A stretch of DNA of 64,000 nucleotides from RPQJ01 sp963706535 (GTDB taxonomy: Bacteria > Pseudomonadota > Gammaproteobacteria > Steroidobacterales > Steroidobacteraceae). Every line of letters begins with the position of its first letter. Positions within the stretch are counted from its first letter, which is position 1. The stretch lies in assembly GCA_963706535.1 (NCBI GenBank), contig CAVPMU010000002.1, positions 496,001-560,000 of the forward strand. The letters run 5' to 3'. Under the pieces are notes generated by a model. It was not told the origin of the DNA. It made no database searches and worked only from the letters and a program-made list of their open reading frames with translations. Below are positions 50,604 through 59,207 of this stretch, one piece after another. Position numbers and translations under genes: made by a program.

Positions 50604-51613
50604 CAGGCGAGCTTCACCAGCTGCTTGCCGAAATTCCGGCCCTGCAGCATGCCGATGAAAGCCTCGGGCGCGGCCTCGAGGCCCTGCGCGATGGTCTCGC
50701 GATACCTGATGCGGCCGGTCGCGACGCCTCGGCCCAGTTCGGCGAGCGCCTGGGGCCATTCCTGCATGTGGTCGGAGATGATGAATCCCTGCAGCTTGAG
50801 CCGCATCACGAGCAGGGCGCGCACGTTGTGCAGCGAGATGTCCTGGCCGTTGTAGCCCGCGATCATGCCGCACAGCGCAATCCGCCCGAACGGGTTCGCG
50901 CAGGCGAGCGCAGCGTCGAGGCAGACGCCACCCACGTTCTCGAAGATTGCATCCACGCCGCCCGGCGCCGCCTTGCGGAGCGCCCCCACCATCGACCGGA
51001 CGTCGGCGTGCTGTCTGTGATCGACGCAGGCGTCGAATCCGAGCTCCGACACGACGTATTCGCATTTCTCTGGTCCGCCCGCGATGCCGACGGCGCGGCA
51101 GCCCGCCATCTTCGCGAGCTGGCCGACCACGCTGCCGACCGCGCCACTCGCCGCGGAAACGAGCACGGTCTCGCCGGCCCCGGGCGCGCAGATCCTGTTC
51201 AAGCCGTACCAGGCCGTGACACCCGGCATTCCCACCGACCCCAGGTAGGCCGACATCGGCACCACGCGCGCATCCACCTTCATGAGGCTCGCGCCCGCGG
51301 CAACGCCGTACTCCTGCCATCCGAGCAGGCCGACCACCGTGTCGCCGACGGCGAAGTCAGGGTGATTGGAGGCTTCGACGACGCCGACGGTCCCGCCAAC
51401 CATCGTCGCGCCGATCTGCTGCGACTCGGCATAGGACTTCGCGTCGTCCATGCGGCTGCGCATGTACGGATCGAGCGACAGATAGTGGTTGCGCACCAGA
51501 ACCTCGCCAGGGCCGGGCGCGGGCACGGGGGCCTCCTCGAGGCGGAAGTTGTCGGCGCTCACCCAACCCTGCGGGCGGCTGGCGAGGACGATGCGTCGGT
51601 GGATGGCGGTCAT
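50603..51613 (-). CDS. NADP-dependent medium-chain oxidoreductase (leukotriene B4 dehydrogenase/CurA-like)
   Basis: A 336-residue zinc-independent member of the MDR superfamily. It has the family N-terminus (RRIVLASRPQGWVSADNFRLEEAPVPAPGPGEVLVRNHYLSLDPYMRSRM), the Rossmann motif VLVSAASGAVGSVVGQLAKMAGCRAVGIAGG, FENVGGVCLDAAL and ISDHMQEWP. Such enzymes reduce alpha,beta-unsaturated ketones or aldehydes with NADPH. It is coupled to the NUDIX gene. No specific substrate can be named. Confidence 0.92.
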   Translation of the reverse strand: MTAIHRRIVLASRPQGWVSADNFRLEEAPVPAPGPGEVLVRNHYLSLDPYMRSRMDDAKSYAESQQIGATMVGGTVGVVEASNHPDFAVGDTVVGLLGWQEYGVAAGASLMKVDARVVPMSAYLGSVGMPGVTAWYGLNRICAPGAGETVLVSAASGAVGSVVGQLAKMAGCRAVGIAGGPEKCEYVVSELGFDACVDHRQHADVRSMVGALRKAAPGGVDAIFENVGGVCLDAALACANPFGRIALCGMIAGYNGQDISLHNVRALLVMRLKLQGFIISDHMQEWPQALAELGRGVATGRIRYRETIAQGLEAAPEAFIGMLQGRNFGKQLVKLA

Positions 51614-51669
51614 GGGGCGTTTCCTTCAGGCGCCGCGGCGCCAATGCGAAATCATAGCGCGCCGGTATC

Positions 51670-52965
51670 ATGGCCGGCATGGACATCATGTTGATCCTGG
51701 TACTGGTGGCCCTGAACGGGCTCTTCGCGCTGTCGGAAATGGCGGTCGTCACCTCGCGGCAAGCGCGGCTGCAGCAACTCGAGGACGAGCGTCGCCGGGG
51801 CGCGGGCGCTGCGCTTGCCCTGCACAAGGATCCCTCGCGGTTCCTCTCGACGGTGCAGGTCGGGATCACGGCGGTCGGCGTGCTGAGCGGCGCCATCGGC
51901 GAGACCCTGGTCGCGGATCCCATCACTGCCTGGGCGGCGCAGTACGAATCGCTCGCACCTCACGCACGGGGCATCGGGCTCGGCATGGCCGTTGCGCTGA
52001 TCACGTACCTGTCGGTAGTCATGGGCGAACTGGTGCCGAAGCGCCTTGCGCTGTTCGCCCCCGACCGGATCGCGCTGGTGGTCGCCCTGCCGATGAACTG
52101 GTTGTCACGCATCGCCCGGCCCCTGGTGTGGCTGCTGACGCGATCCAGCGACGCCGTGCTGGCGCTGGTGCCCGGGCGCGGCGACCGCGGACCGCCGGTC
52201 ACGGACGAGGAGATCGCCGTGCTGATGGAGCAGGGGGCCGAGGCGGGCGTGTTCCACGAGACGGAACAGACCATGGTGACCAACATCCTGCGGCTCGACG
52301 AGCGGCGCGTGACGAGCATCATGACGCCCCGGCAGGAGTTCTACGCGATCGACCTGGACGATCCCGAGGACGAGGTGCGGGCGCGGATCGCCGAGTCCCC
52401 GCACAACCGCCTGCTGGTGTGCCGTGGCGGCACGGACAACCTGATCGGCGTCGCCGAGACCTCGGAGCTGCTGGCCGACCTGGTGCGTGGCAAGCCGCTC
52501 GACATCGCTGCACGCAGCCGCATGCCGCTGCTGGTCCCGGAGACCGCCACCACCACCTCGCTGCTCGAGACCTTCCGCGAGCAGGGCGTGCACCACGCGC
52601 TGGTCGCCGACGAGTACGGTGAAGTGCAGGGGCTCGTCACGCGCGCTGACCTGCTGGATGCCATCGTCGGCGAGATCGGCCTCGCCGGTGCGACGGACGA
52701 ACCGGGCATCCGCCGCCGCGACGACGGTACGTGGCTGGTGGACGGCGGCCTGCCGGTCGAGCACCTGCAGGACGCTCTCGACCTCGGACCCATGCCCGGC
52801 CAGGAGACGCACGAGTTCACCACCGTTGCGGGGTTCGTGCTGTACCAGATGGGGCGGATCCCGCAGGTCGCGGATCACTTCCGCTGGAGCGACCTGCGGT
52901 TCGAGGTCGTGGACATGGACGGCCGCCGCGTGGACAAGGTGCTGGTGAGCAGGTTGTCGTCCTGA
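51670..52965 (+). CDS. CNNM/CorC-HlyC-type transporter with CBS domains
   Basis: A 431-residue membrane protein. A DUF21 (CNNM) membrane domain covers residues 1-180 (LVALNGLFALSEMAVVTSRQARLQQL, LSTVQVGITAVGVLSGAIGE, ITYLSVVMGELVPKRLAL). Two CBS domains follow (about 205-330; VTSIMTPRQEFYAIDLDD, HHALVADEYGEVQGLVTRADLLDAIVGEI), then a C-terminal CorC_HlyC domain (340-431). The family handles Mg2+/Na+ transport. An alternative start is the ATG at 51679. The gene is divergent from the oxidoreductase across 56 bases. Confidence 0.92.
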   Translation: MAGMDIMLILVLVALNGLFALSEMAVVTSRQARLQQLEDERRRGAGAALALHKDPSRFLSTVQVGITAVGVLSGAIGETLVADPITAWAAQYESLAPHARGIGLGMAVALITYLSVVMGELVPKRLALFAPDRIALVVALPMNWLSRIARPLVWLLTRSSDAVLALVPGRGDRGPPVTDEEIAVLMEQGAEAGVFHETEQTMVTNILRLDERRVTSIMTPRQEFYAIDLDDPEDEVRARIAESPHNRLLVCRGGTDNLIGVAETSELLADLVRGKPLDIAARSRMPLLVPETATTTSLLETFREQGVHHALVADEYGEVQGLVTRADLLDAIVGEIGLAGATDEPGIRRRDDGTWLVDGGLPVEHLQDALDLGPMPGQETHEFTTVAGFVLYQMGRIPQVADHFRWSDLRFEVVDMDGRRVDKVLVSRLSS

Positions 52966-52966
52966 C

Positions 52967-52988
52967 GGCCCGGCCCGGCCCGGCCCGG
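52967..52988. repeat. GGCCC pentanucleotide repeat
   Basis: Four perfect GGCCC units plus GG lie directly after the CNNM stop and upstream of the patatin promoter. It may be a slippage-prone spot, but it is outside coding sequence. Confidence 0.7.
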
Positions 52989-53003
52989 TTCGACCTCCAT
53001 CGG

Positions 53004-53034
53004 TTGACGCGGGCCGATGGATTGCAGTTAGACT
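53004..53034 (+). promoter_or_regulatory. Possible promoter of the patatin/ABC/cyclic-nucleotide operon
   Basis: TTGACG (53004-53009), a 19-base spacer and TAGACT (53029-53034) stand 38 bases before the start codon at 53072. The long spacer makes the call tentative. Confidence 0.4.
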
Positions 53035-53071
53035 CAGGGATAGAAATAGAACCACGTCCCGGGGATTCAGC

Positions 53072-54907
53072 ATGAACTTCTCTGCGAGGCAGTCACTCGT
53101 GACTGCGGTGCAGCGTTATTTCTCGATCCCGGCCGAGGACGCGGCCACGGTGGTCGGGGAACTCGAGCCGTTCGTCTGCCGCGGCGGCGACTGGCTGTTT
53201 CGCCAGGGCGATCCGGCGGACGGCCTGTTCCTGCTCGCGCGCGGCCGGCTGCAGGTCTGGATGGAACCGGTCGGCGTCAATGAGGGCGGCCCGCGCCTGG
53301 TGGCCGAGGTCGAGCCCGGCGAGACGGTCGGCGAGATCGGCATGCTGACCGGCGGCACGCGCTCCGCCAGCCTGCGGGCGGTGCGCAACAGCCTGCTGCT
53401 CAAGATGAGCTCCGGCGACTTCGACCGGCTGGCGAGGCAGCGACCTGAATTGATGCGGCACGTCGCCGGAGGCATCGCGACCCGCCTGCGCGACCGCACC
53501 GCCGGCGCGACCTCGATCCGCCGCACGTTCAAGACCGTCGCGCTGCTGCCGCTGGATGCGGACCCGTCCGTGCTCACGCTTGCAGAGAGGCTGCGTGGCG
53601 CACTGGCGCGGCACGGTTCGACACTCGTGCTCAGCTCGCAAGGCCTGCGTGAGATCGATGCGCCGGCCCTGCCTGCGGCCGCACACGAGGACATCTCCCC
53701 GGCGATGGTGGATTGGCTCGCCAAGCAGGAGGACGAGCATCGCTTCGTGCTCTACGTCGCCGATCCGACCGAGAACGCCTGGTCGGACCTCGCGGTGCGG
53801 CATGCCGACCTGATCCTGCTCGTCGCGCGGTCCGCGGGCGATGCTGCGCTGCGTCCGTGGGAGCGGGCATTGCTCGGTTCGCCGGGCGGCCCGGTGGCGC
53901 GACGCGCGTTGATCCTCGGACACGAGGGCAGCCCCGCGACGCTCACGGGAACGGCGCGCTGGTTGCAGGAGCGCAATCTCGACTTCCACGTCCACGTGCG
54001 CTCGGGCGTACCGGCCGACCTGCAACGCCTCGCCCGGATCCTCGCCGGCAAGGCGCTCGGGCTGGTGCTCGGCGGTGGCGCTGCGCGCGGGTTCGCGCAT
54101 CTCGGCGTGTATCGCGCCCTCTGCGAGGCCGGCACTCCCGTGGACTGGCTCGGCGGGTCGAGCATCGGGGCGGTGATGGGCGCCGGCATGGCGGGCGGAC
54201 TCGAGCCGGGAGAAGTCATCTCGCGTGCCCGCACCGCGTTCGTGCACGGCAAGCCCTTCGGCGACATCACGCTGCCGATCGTCTCGTTCGTGCGCGGGCG
54301 GCGCATGGAGCGGCTGATCGACCAGCACCTCGGCGGCGACATCGAGGACCTGCCGGTGCCGTTCTTCTGCGTCTCGAGCAACCTCGGGCAGGGCACGGTC
54401 ACGGTGCACGAGCGCGGCTCACTGCCGCAGGCGCTGCGCGCCAGCGTGTCGCTGCCGGGCGTGTTCCCGCCCGCGGTCATCGGGCGGCAGCTCGCCGTCG
54501 ATGGCGGCATTCTCGACAACCTGCCCGTCGACTTGATGCGCGAGCGGCCCGTCGGTCGGGTCGTGGCAGTCGATCTCACGTCGCGGCGCACCTACGAGGT
54601 GGACTACGACGCCGTGCCTTCACCGTGGGCAGTGCTCGCGGGACGGTTCCTGCCCATCACGAAGCGCTACCGCGTGCCCGGTGCCGTGTCGCTGATGCTG
54701 ATGGCGATGTCGATCGGCACCATGGCGGCGACAAGGGCGGCGGCGCTGCGCTCGGACCTGCTGATCCGGCCGAAGGTCGGCGGGTTCAGCTTCACCGACG
54801 TGCGACCGTTCGACCAGATCGTCGAGGCCGGCTACCAGGCCGCGCGCGAAGCCATCGCAGAAGCGCATGTGGTTGGAGTTACAGACCACGACCGGGTGCC
54901 AGCTTGA
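53072..54907 (+). CDS. Patatin-like phospholipase with N-terminal cyclic-nucleotide-binding domain
   Basis: A 611-residue protein. Residues 15-140 form a cNMP-binding domain (GGDWLFRQGDPADGLFLLARGRLQVW) whose phosphate-binding cassette GEIGMLTGGTRSASL retains the Glu and Arg used to bind cAMP/cGMP. Residues 325-500 are a patatin domain: GGGAARGFAHLGV, elbow GGSSIG with Ser364, and Asp477 in DGGILDN. The architecture matches neuropathy-target-esterase-type lysophospholipases. There is no signal peptide, so it acts on the inner face of the membrane. It leads a six-gene operon containing a cAMP-phosphodiesterase-like and a cyclase-like gene, so nucleotide control of lipid hydrolysis is a reasonable inference. 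Confidence 0.93.
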   Translation: MNFSARQSLVTAVQRYFSIPAEDAATVVGELEPFVCRGGDWLFRQGDPADGLFLLARGRLQVWMEPVGVNEGGPRLVAEVEPGETVGEIGMLTGGTRSASLRAVRNSLLLKMSSGDFDRLARQRPELMRHVAGGIATRLRDRTAGATSIRRTFKTVALLPLDADPSVLTLAERLRGALARHGSTLVLSSQGLREIDAPALPAAAHEDISPAMVDWLAKQEDEHRFVLYVADPTENAWSDLAVRHADLILLVARSAGDAALRPWERALLGSPGGPVARRALILGHEGSPATLTGTARWLQERNLDFHVHVRSGVPADLQRLARILAGKALGLVLGGGAARGFAHLGVYRALCEAGTPVDWLGGSSIGAVMGAGMAGGLEPGEVISRARTAFVHGKPFGDITLPIVSFVRGRRMERLIDQHLGGDIEDLPVPFFCVSSNLGQGTVTVHERGSLPQALRASVSLPGVFPPAVIGRQLAVDGGILDNLPVDLMRERPVGRVVAVDLTSRRTYEVDYDAVPSPWAVLAGRFLPITKRYRVPGAVSLMLMAMSIGTMAATRAAALRSDLLIRPKVGGFSFTDVRPFDQIVEAGYQAAREAIAEAHVVGVTDHDRVPA

Positions 54908-55875
54908 GCAAATCGAATTCCACGCTTGCACTCGTCGCGGTCGTGGCGGCCGCAGCGTTCCTTGCCGCCGTCGCCGCCACGACGTCGGCCCGCGCACAAC
55001 CGGACGCCAAGTCGAAGGCGGGGCCGCAGCGTGGAGTCGCGGCACTCGGACGGCTCGAGCCGCCTGGAGGCATCGTCCGGGTCGCCGCACCGTCGACACC
55101 CGATGCGGTCTCGGGCGCGGTCGTCGTGAAGCTGCACGTCGAGCGCGGCGCAGACGTGAAGGCCGGCGACCTGCTGGCGGAGCTCGACACGGCCGGCATC
55201 GCCAAGGCGCGCGTGGTCGAGGCGCAGGCCGACCTCGAGATCGCGCGGCGTGACGTGCTCGCCGCCGCCAGCGTCGCCGAGGAGGCGTGCGTGCTCGCCG
55301 ACGTCGCGGCCCGCCAGTCGCGGCGCAAGACCGAGCTGCAGGGGCGTGGCCTCGCGTCGACCGAGGAAACGGAGTCGGCGAAGGGCAATTCGGAGGCGGG
55401 TGCCGCGTCCTGCAGGGCACGCACGACCGAGGCGCGGGTCGCGGACTCGCGCGTCGCCGCCGCGCAGGCGCGACTCACTCGCAGCCAGGCCGAGCTCGAG
55501 CGCTCGTACGTCCGCGCCCCGTTTGGCGGCCGCGTGCTCGACCTGCTCGTGATGCCGGGCGAACTTGCCGGCCAGGACGGCATCCTCGAGCTCGGTCGCG
55601 TGGACCGTATGCAGGCCGTCGCGGAGGTCTACGAGTCGGACATCCGCTTCGTGAAGACCGGCCAGAAGGCCAGGCTCAAGAGCGAAGCGCTGGCGCAGGA
55701 CCTGCACGGCACGGTGGCGCGGATCCGGCCGAAGGTGCAGAAGCTCGACCACATCGGCGACGACCCGGCGGCGCGCAAGGACGCGAGGATCGTCGAGGTG
55801 GAAATCCACCTCGATGACCCGCGCCCCGCCGCAAACCTGACCAACCTGCAGGTCGAGATCGAGATCGGGCGCTGA
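54904..55875 (+). CDS. DevB-like ABC exporter membrane-fusion protein
   Basis: A 323-residue HlyD/DevB-type adaptor starting at a TTG that overlaps the patatin stop (TTGA). Residues 8-35 are a membrane anchor. A biotinyl-lipoyl half-motif (VKLHVERGADVKAGDLLAELDTAGI) leads into a long alpha-hairpin (residues 90-200) and the return half (ERSYVRAPFGGRVLDLLVMPGELAG). The C-terminal part is a short barrel with LHGTVARIRPKVQKLD. With the next two genes it forms a DevBCA-type exporter, a group known for glycolipid or lipid export. The TTG start implies weaker or coupled translation. Confidence 0.88.
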   Translation: MSKSNSTLALVAVVAAAAFLAAVAATTSARAQPDAKSKAGPQRGVAALGRLEPPGGIVRVAAPSTPDAVSGAVVVKLHVERGADVKAGDLLAELDTAGIAKARVVEAQADLEIARRDVLAAASVAEEACVLADVAARQSRRKTELQGRGLASTEETESAKGNSEAGAASCRARTTEARVADSRVAAAQARLTRSQAELERSYVRAPFGGRVLDLLVMPGELAGQDGILELGRVDRMQAVAEVYESDIRFVKTGQKARLKSEALAQDLHGTVARIRPKVQKLDHIGDDPAARKDARIVEVEIHLDDPRPAANLTNLQVEIEIGR

Positions 55876-55876
55876 C

Positions 55877-57040
55877 ATGCCCCGGTTTCCGTTGACGCTT
55901 CCGCTCGGCTGGCTGCAGCTCTGGCACAAGCCGGTACGGCTCGCCGTAGCCGTCGCCGGCATCGCCTTCGCGGTGCTGCTGATCCTGATGCAGCTCGGCT
56001 TCAGGTCGGCGCTGTTCGAAAGCACGCTGCGCTTCCACGAGCGGTTCCGCTACGACATCGCGCTGTTCAGCCCCGACAGCGTCTTCATCGTCCGCCCGGC
56101 GCCGTTCTCGGTCCGCCGCTTGTACCAGGCGATGGGCCACGCGGAAGTTGAAAGCGTCAGTCCCGTCTACATCTTCCCGGCGACCTGGAAGAATCCCTGG
56201 ACCAACGACCGGCGCAGCATCAACGCCGTGGGCCTCGACCCAGAGGTGGACGAACTCGACACGCCCGGGTTCGCAGCGGGGCACGCGCTGTTGCGGCAGC
56301 AGGACGTGGTGCTGTTCGATGCGGCGTCCCGCCCGGAGTTCGGCCCGGTCGGCGCGAAGTTCGGGGCGGGTGAAACGATCGTCACCGAGGTGAACGACCG
56401 CAGCATGGAGGTCGTGGGGCTGGTCGAGATCGGCCCGTCGTTCGGCATCGACGGCACGGTCCTCACCAGCGCCGACAACTGGCTGCGACTGTTCCCGGAG
56501 CGCTCGCGCAACCAGATCCAGCTGGGACTCGTGACGCTGCGGGAAGGCGCCGATCCCGTTGCCGTGCGCGACCAGTTGCGCTCGTACCTGCCGGCCGACG
56601 TGCTGGTGATGACCAAGCAGGAATTCGCGGCGCGCGAAAAGGCGTACTGGAACGGCGCCACGCCCATCGGCTACGTCTTCGCCTTCGGGGCCATCATGGG
56701 GCTGGTGGTCGGCGCGATCATCGTCTACCAGATCCTGTTCGCCGACGTATCGGAGCACCTGCGTGAGTACGCGACGCTGAGGGCGCTTGGTTACCGCAAC
56801 CGCTTCGTGTCGGGCATCGTGATCCAGGAAGCCGTGATCCTGGCCGCACTGGGGTTCCTGCCGGGTGTCGCCGCCGCGTGGTGGCTCTATCGCTCGGCGG
56901 CGGCGGCTACCCGCCTGCCGCTGCACCTCACCGGGGACCGCATCGTCACCGTGCTGCTGCTCACGCTCGCGATGTGCGCGATCTCGGGGTTCCTCGCGCT
57001 GCGCAAGGTACGCAAGCTCGATCCGGCGGAGGTCTTCTGA
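55877..57040 (+). CDS. DevC-like ABC transporter permease
   Basis: A 387-residue FtsX/MacB-type permease. Four membrane helices are predicted: one at residues 22-42 and three after residue 265 (AFGAIMGLVVGAIIVYQILF, AVILAALGFLPGVAAAWWLY, VTVLLLTLAMCAISGFLALR). Between them lies a large periplasmic domain. The start LGWLQLWHKPVRLAVAVAGIAFAVLLILMQLGFRSALFES is characteristic of DevC. The gene is one base after devB and its stop overlaps the ATPase start (TGATG). Confidence 0.92.
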   Translation: MPRFPLTLPLGWLQLWHKPVRLAVAVAGIAFAVLLILMQLGFRSALFESTLRFHERFRYDIALFSPDSVFIVRPAPFSVRRLYQAMGHAEVESVSPVYIFPATWKNPWTNDRRSINAVGLDPEVDELDTPGFAAGHALLRQQDVVLFDAASRPEFGPVGAKFGAGETIVTEVNDRSMEVVGLVEIGPSFGIDGTVLTSADNWLRLFPERSRNQIQLGLVTLREGADPVAVRDQLRSYLPADVLVMTKQEFAAREKAYWNGATPIGYVFAFGAIMGLVVGAIIVYQILFADVSEHLREYATLRALGYRNRFVSGIVIQEAVILAALGFLPGVAAAWWLYRSAAAATRLPLHLTGDRIVTVLLLTLAMCAISGFLALRKVRKLDPAEVF

Positions 57041-58368
57041 TGACTACCCCGGAGCCGGTCGTCATCGAGGGGCTGAACCACCACTACGGCCGCGGCGGCC
57101 TGCGTCGGCAGATCCTCCACGACATCACCACGACCATACCGGCAGGCGAGATCATCATCGTCACCGGTCCCTCGGGTTCGGGGAAGACCACGCTGCTGAC
57201 GCTGGTGGGGGCGCTACGCTCGGCGCAGGAAGGCAGCGTGCGCGTGCTCGGGCAGCAGCTGAACGGGGCGAAGAGTGCCGTGCTCGAGGGCGTGCGCAAG
57301 CACATCGGATTCATCTTCCAGCAGCACAACCTGCTGGGCGCGCTCACGGCCTCGCAGAACGTCGAGCTCGGGCTGCGGGTGACGGGCCGTTTCAGTCGCG
57401 CCGAGCTGCGCCGCAAGGCCGACGCGATGCTCGAGGCCGTCGGCCTCGGCGAGCACAGGCACAAGCGCGCAGACCAGCTCTCGGGCGGGCAGCGCCAGCG
57501 CGTCGCCATCGCGCGCGCGCTGGTGGGAGAGCCGGCGATGGTGCTGGCCGACGAGCCGACCGCCTCGCTCGACCGGGTGTCCGGCCGTGAAGTGGTCGAC
57601 CGCATGCAGATGCTGGCACGCGAGCGAGGCACGACGATCCTGCTCGTCACCCACGACAACCGCATCCTCGACGTCGCCGACCGGATCCTGCACCTCGAGG
57701 ATGGTCGCCTCTCGACGTTCACCGACGCGGTGATCGCCGATACGCAGCGCATGATGCACACGCTCGCGCAGAACAACGACCGGCAACAGCTCGAGAGGCA
57801 GGTCGCGGACATGGACGAGCCGACGTTCCGCCGCACGCTGCAGGAGATGACGCAGCAGTCGCAGCGGTTCCTCGAGGCGACGGCGCTCGCGAGCGACGAG
57901 GCCTACCAGAGCATGCTCGAGCAATCGCTCAGGGTCTTCACGCGGCGGGTGGGCGAACTGCTCGATGCCGAGCGAGCGTCACTGTTCCTCGTGGACCGCG
58001 AGAGGCAACAGCTGGTGCTGCGTGTGGCAGAGGATGCGCCGGACGGGGAGGCCGTGCGCATTCCGCTCGCGAGCGGCATCGCGGGCGCCGCCGCAGAGTC
58101 CGGCAAGGTCGTGCGCGTGGTCGATGCCTACGCCGATCCGCGCTTCAACCAGGACGTGGACCGCCAGACCGGCTTCCGTACCCGCTCGGTGCTGTGCCTG
58201 CCGCTCCACGACCGCGCGGGTGGCGTGTTCGCGGTCACCCAGTTGCTCAATCGCCGGGACGGCCAGCCTTTCGACGACCGGGACGAGCGCCGTTACGCCG
58301 AGTTCGCCGCCTCCCTCTCGGTGCTGCTCGAGTCGCTTGTCGGCATGGCGCGACGCAAGGACCATTGA
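57040..58368 (+). CDS. DevA-like ABC ATPase fused to a GAF domain
   Basis: A 442-residue protein. Residues 1-230 are an ABC ATPase with Walker A GPSGSGKTT, Q-loop FQQHNLLG, signature LSGGQRQRV and Walker B MVLADEPTASLD. A linker helix follows (about 235-290). Residues 290-435 are a GAF domain (FTRRVGELLDAERASLFLVDRERQQLVLRVAEDAPDGEAVRIPLASGIAGAAAESGKVVRVVDAYADPRFNQDVDRQTGFRTRSVLCLPL). It matches GAF domains of cyclases and phosphodiesterases that bind cyclic nucleotides. DevA proteins normally lack such a tail, so export here may be gated by a small ligand. Confidence 0.93.
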   Translation: MTTPEPVVIEGLNHHYGRGGLRRQILHDITTTIPAGEIIIVTGPSGSGKTTLLTLVGALRSAQEGSVRVLGQQLNGAKSAVLEGVRKHIGFIFQQHNLLGALTASQNVELGLRVTGRFSRAELRRKADAMLEAVGLGEHRHKRADQLSGGQRQRVAIARALVGEPAMVLADEPTASLDRVSGREVVDRMQMLARERGTTILLVTHDNRILDVADRILHLEDGRLSTFTDAVIADTQRMMHTLAQNNDRQQLERQVADMDEPTFRRTLQEMTQQSQRFLEATALASDEAYQSMLEQSLRVFTRRVGELLDAERASLFLVDRERQQLVLRVAEDAPDGEAVRIPLASGIAGAAAESGKVVRVVDAYADPRFNQDVDRQTGFRTRSVLCLPLHDRAGGVFAVTQLLNRRDGQPFDDRDERRYAEFAASLSVLLESLVGMARRKDH

Positions 58369-58371
58369 GCC

Positions 58372-59190
58372 ATGGCCACCACCCGACCCGTCCGACTGCT
58401 GCAGGTCACCGATCCGCACCTGTCCGGTGACCCGGAGCGCGAGATCTACAACGTCAGGACGGCGGAATCGCTGCGCAGGGTGCTGGCGGAGGCGCTCGGC
58501 GGTGGCGCGACTCCACCCGACGCGATCCTCGTGACCGGCGACATCGGTGATGACGAAAGCGAGCAGGCCTATCGCAACTTCCGCGGCATGCTGCAGGGGT
58601 TCGGCATGCCCGTGCTGTGCCTGCCGGGCAATCACGACGCACCGCGGCTCATGGCGCAGCTGCTCGAGGGCGACGGGTTCCAGTACTGCGGGCGAGCCGG
58701 GTTCGGTGACTGGGGCATCATCCTGCTCGACACGCACCTGCCATACGATCCGTCGGGCTACCTCGCCGCCCCGGAACTGGCGCGGCTGGACGCGGACCTG
58801 CATGCATTCGCGGACAGTCACGTGCTCGTCTGCCTGCATCATCCGCCGGTCCCGGTCGGCAGTGCGTGGCTCGACGGCCTCGGCCTGCGCAACCACCGCG
58901 AGTTCCTTGCCGTGATCGACCGGCATCCGCAGGTGCGGGCCGTGCTGGCGGGCCACGTTCACCAGGCGTTCGACCAGCAACACGGTCGCGTCCGATTCCT
59001 GACGACCCCGTCGACCTGCGCGCAGTTCACACCGCAGACCGTCAACTGCGTGATGGACATGCGGCCGCCCGGGTATCGGTGGCTGAGTCTATTGCCGGAC
59101 GGGGGCATCGACACCGAGGTGATGTGGCTGCGCGACTGGGAGCTGCGTGCGCGGCCGAGCGACAGCCGCGGCGGCGGCATGGGCCCGTGA
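58372..59190 (+). CDS. CpdA-like 3',5'-cyclic nucleotide phosphodiesterase (metallophosphoesterase)
   Basis: A 272-residue calcineurin-type phosphoesterase with the metal-binding motifs in order: TDPHL, TGDIGDD, PGNHDAP, LVCLHHPP and AGHVHQAF, all as in CpdA. The family hydrolyses cAMP to AMP in the cytoplasm. It starts 3 bases after the ABC-GAF gene and 17 bases before the cyclase-like gene, so synthesis, sensing and breakdown of a cyclic nucleotide may be encoded together. Substrate choice between cAMP and other phosphodiesters cannot be settled from motifs alone. Confidence 0.9.
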   Translation: MATTRPVRLLQVTDPHLSGDPEREIYNVRTAESLRRVLAEALGGGATPPDAILVTGDIGDDESEQAYRNFRGMLQGFGMPVLCLPGNHDAPRLMAQLLEGDGFQYCGRAGFGDWGIILLDTHLPYDPSGYLAAPELARLDADLHAFADSHVLVCLHHPPVPVGSAWLDGLGLRNHREFLAVIDRHPQVRAVLAGHVHQAFDQQHGRVRFLTTPSTCAQFTPQTVNCVMDMRPPGYRWLSLLPDGGIDTEVMWLRDWELRARPSDSRGGGMGP

Positions 59191-59207
59191 TTGGAGGAGG
59201 AGCCGAA

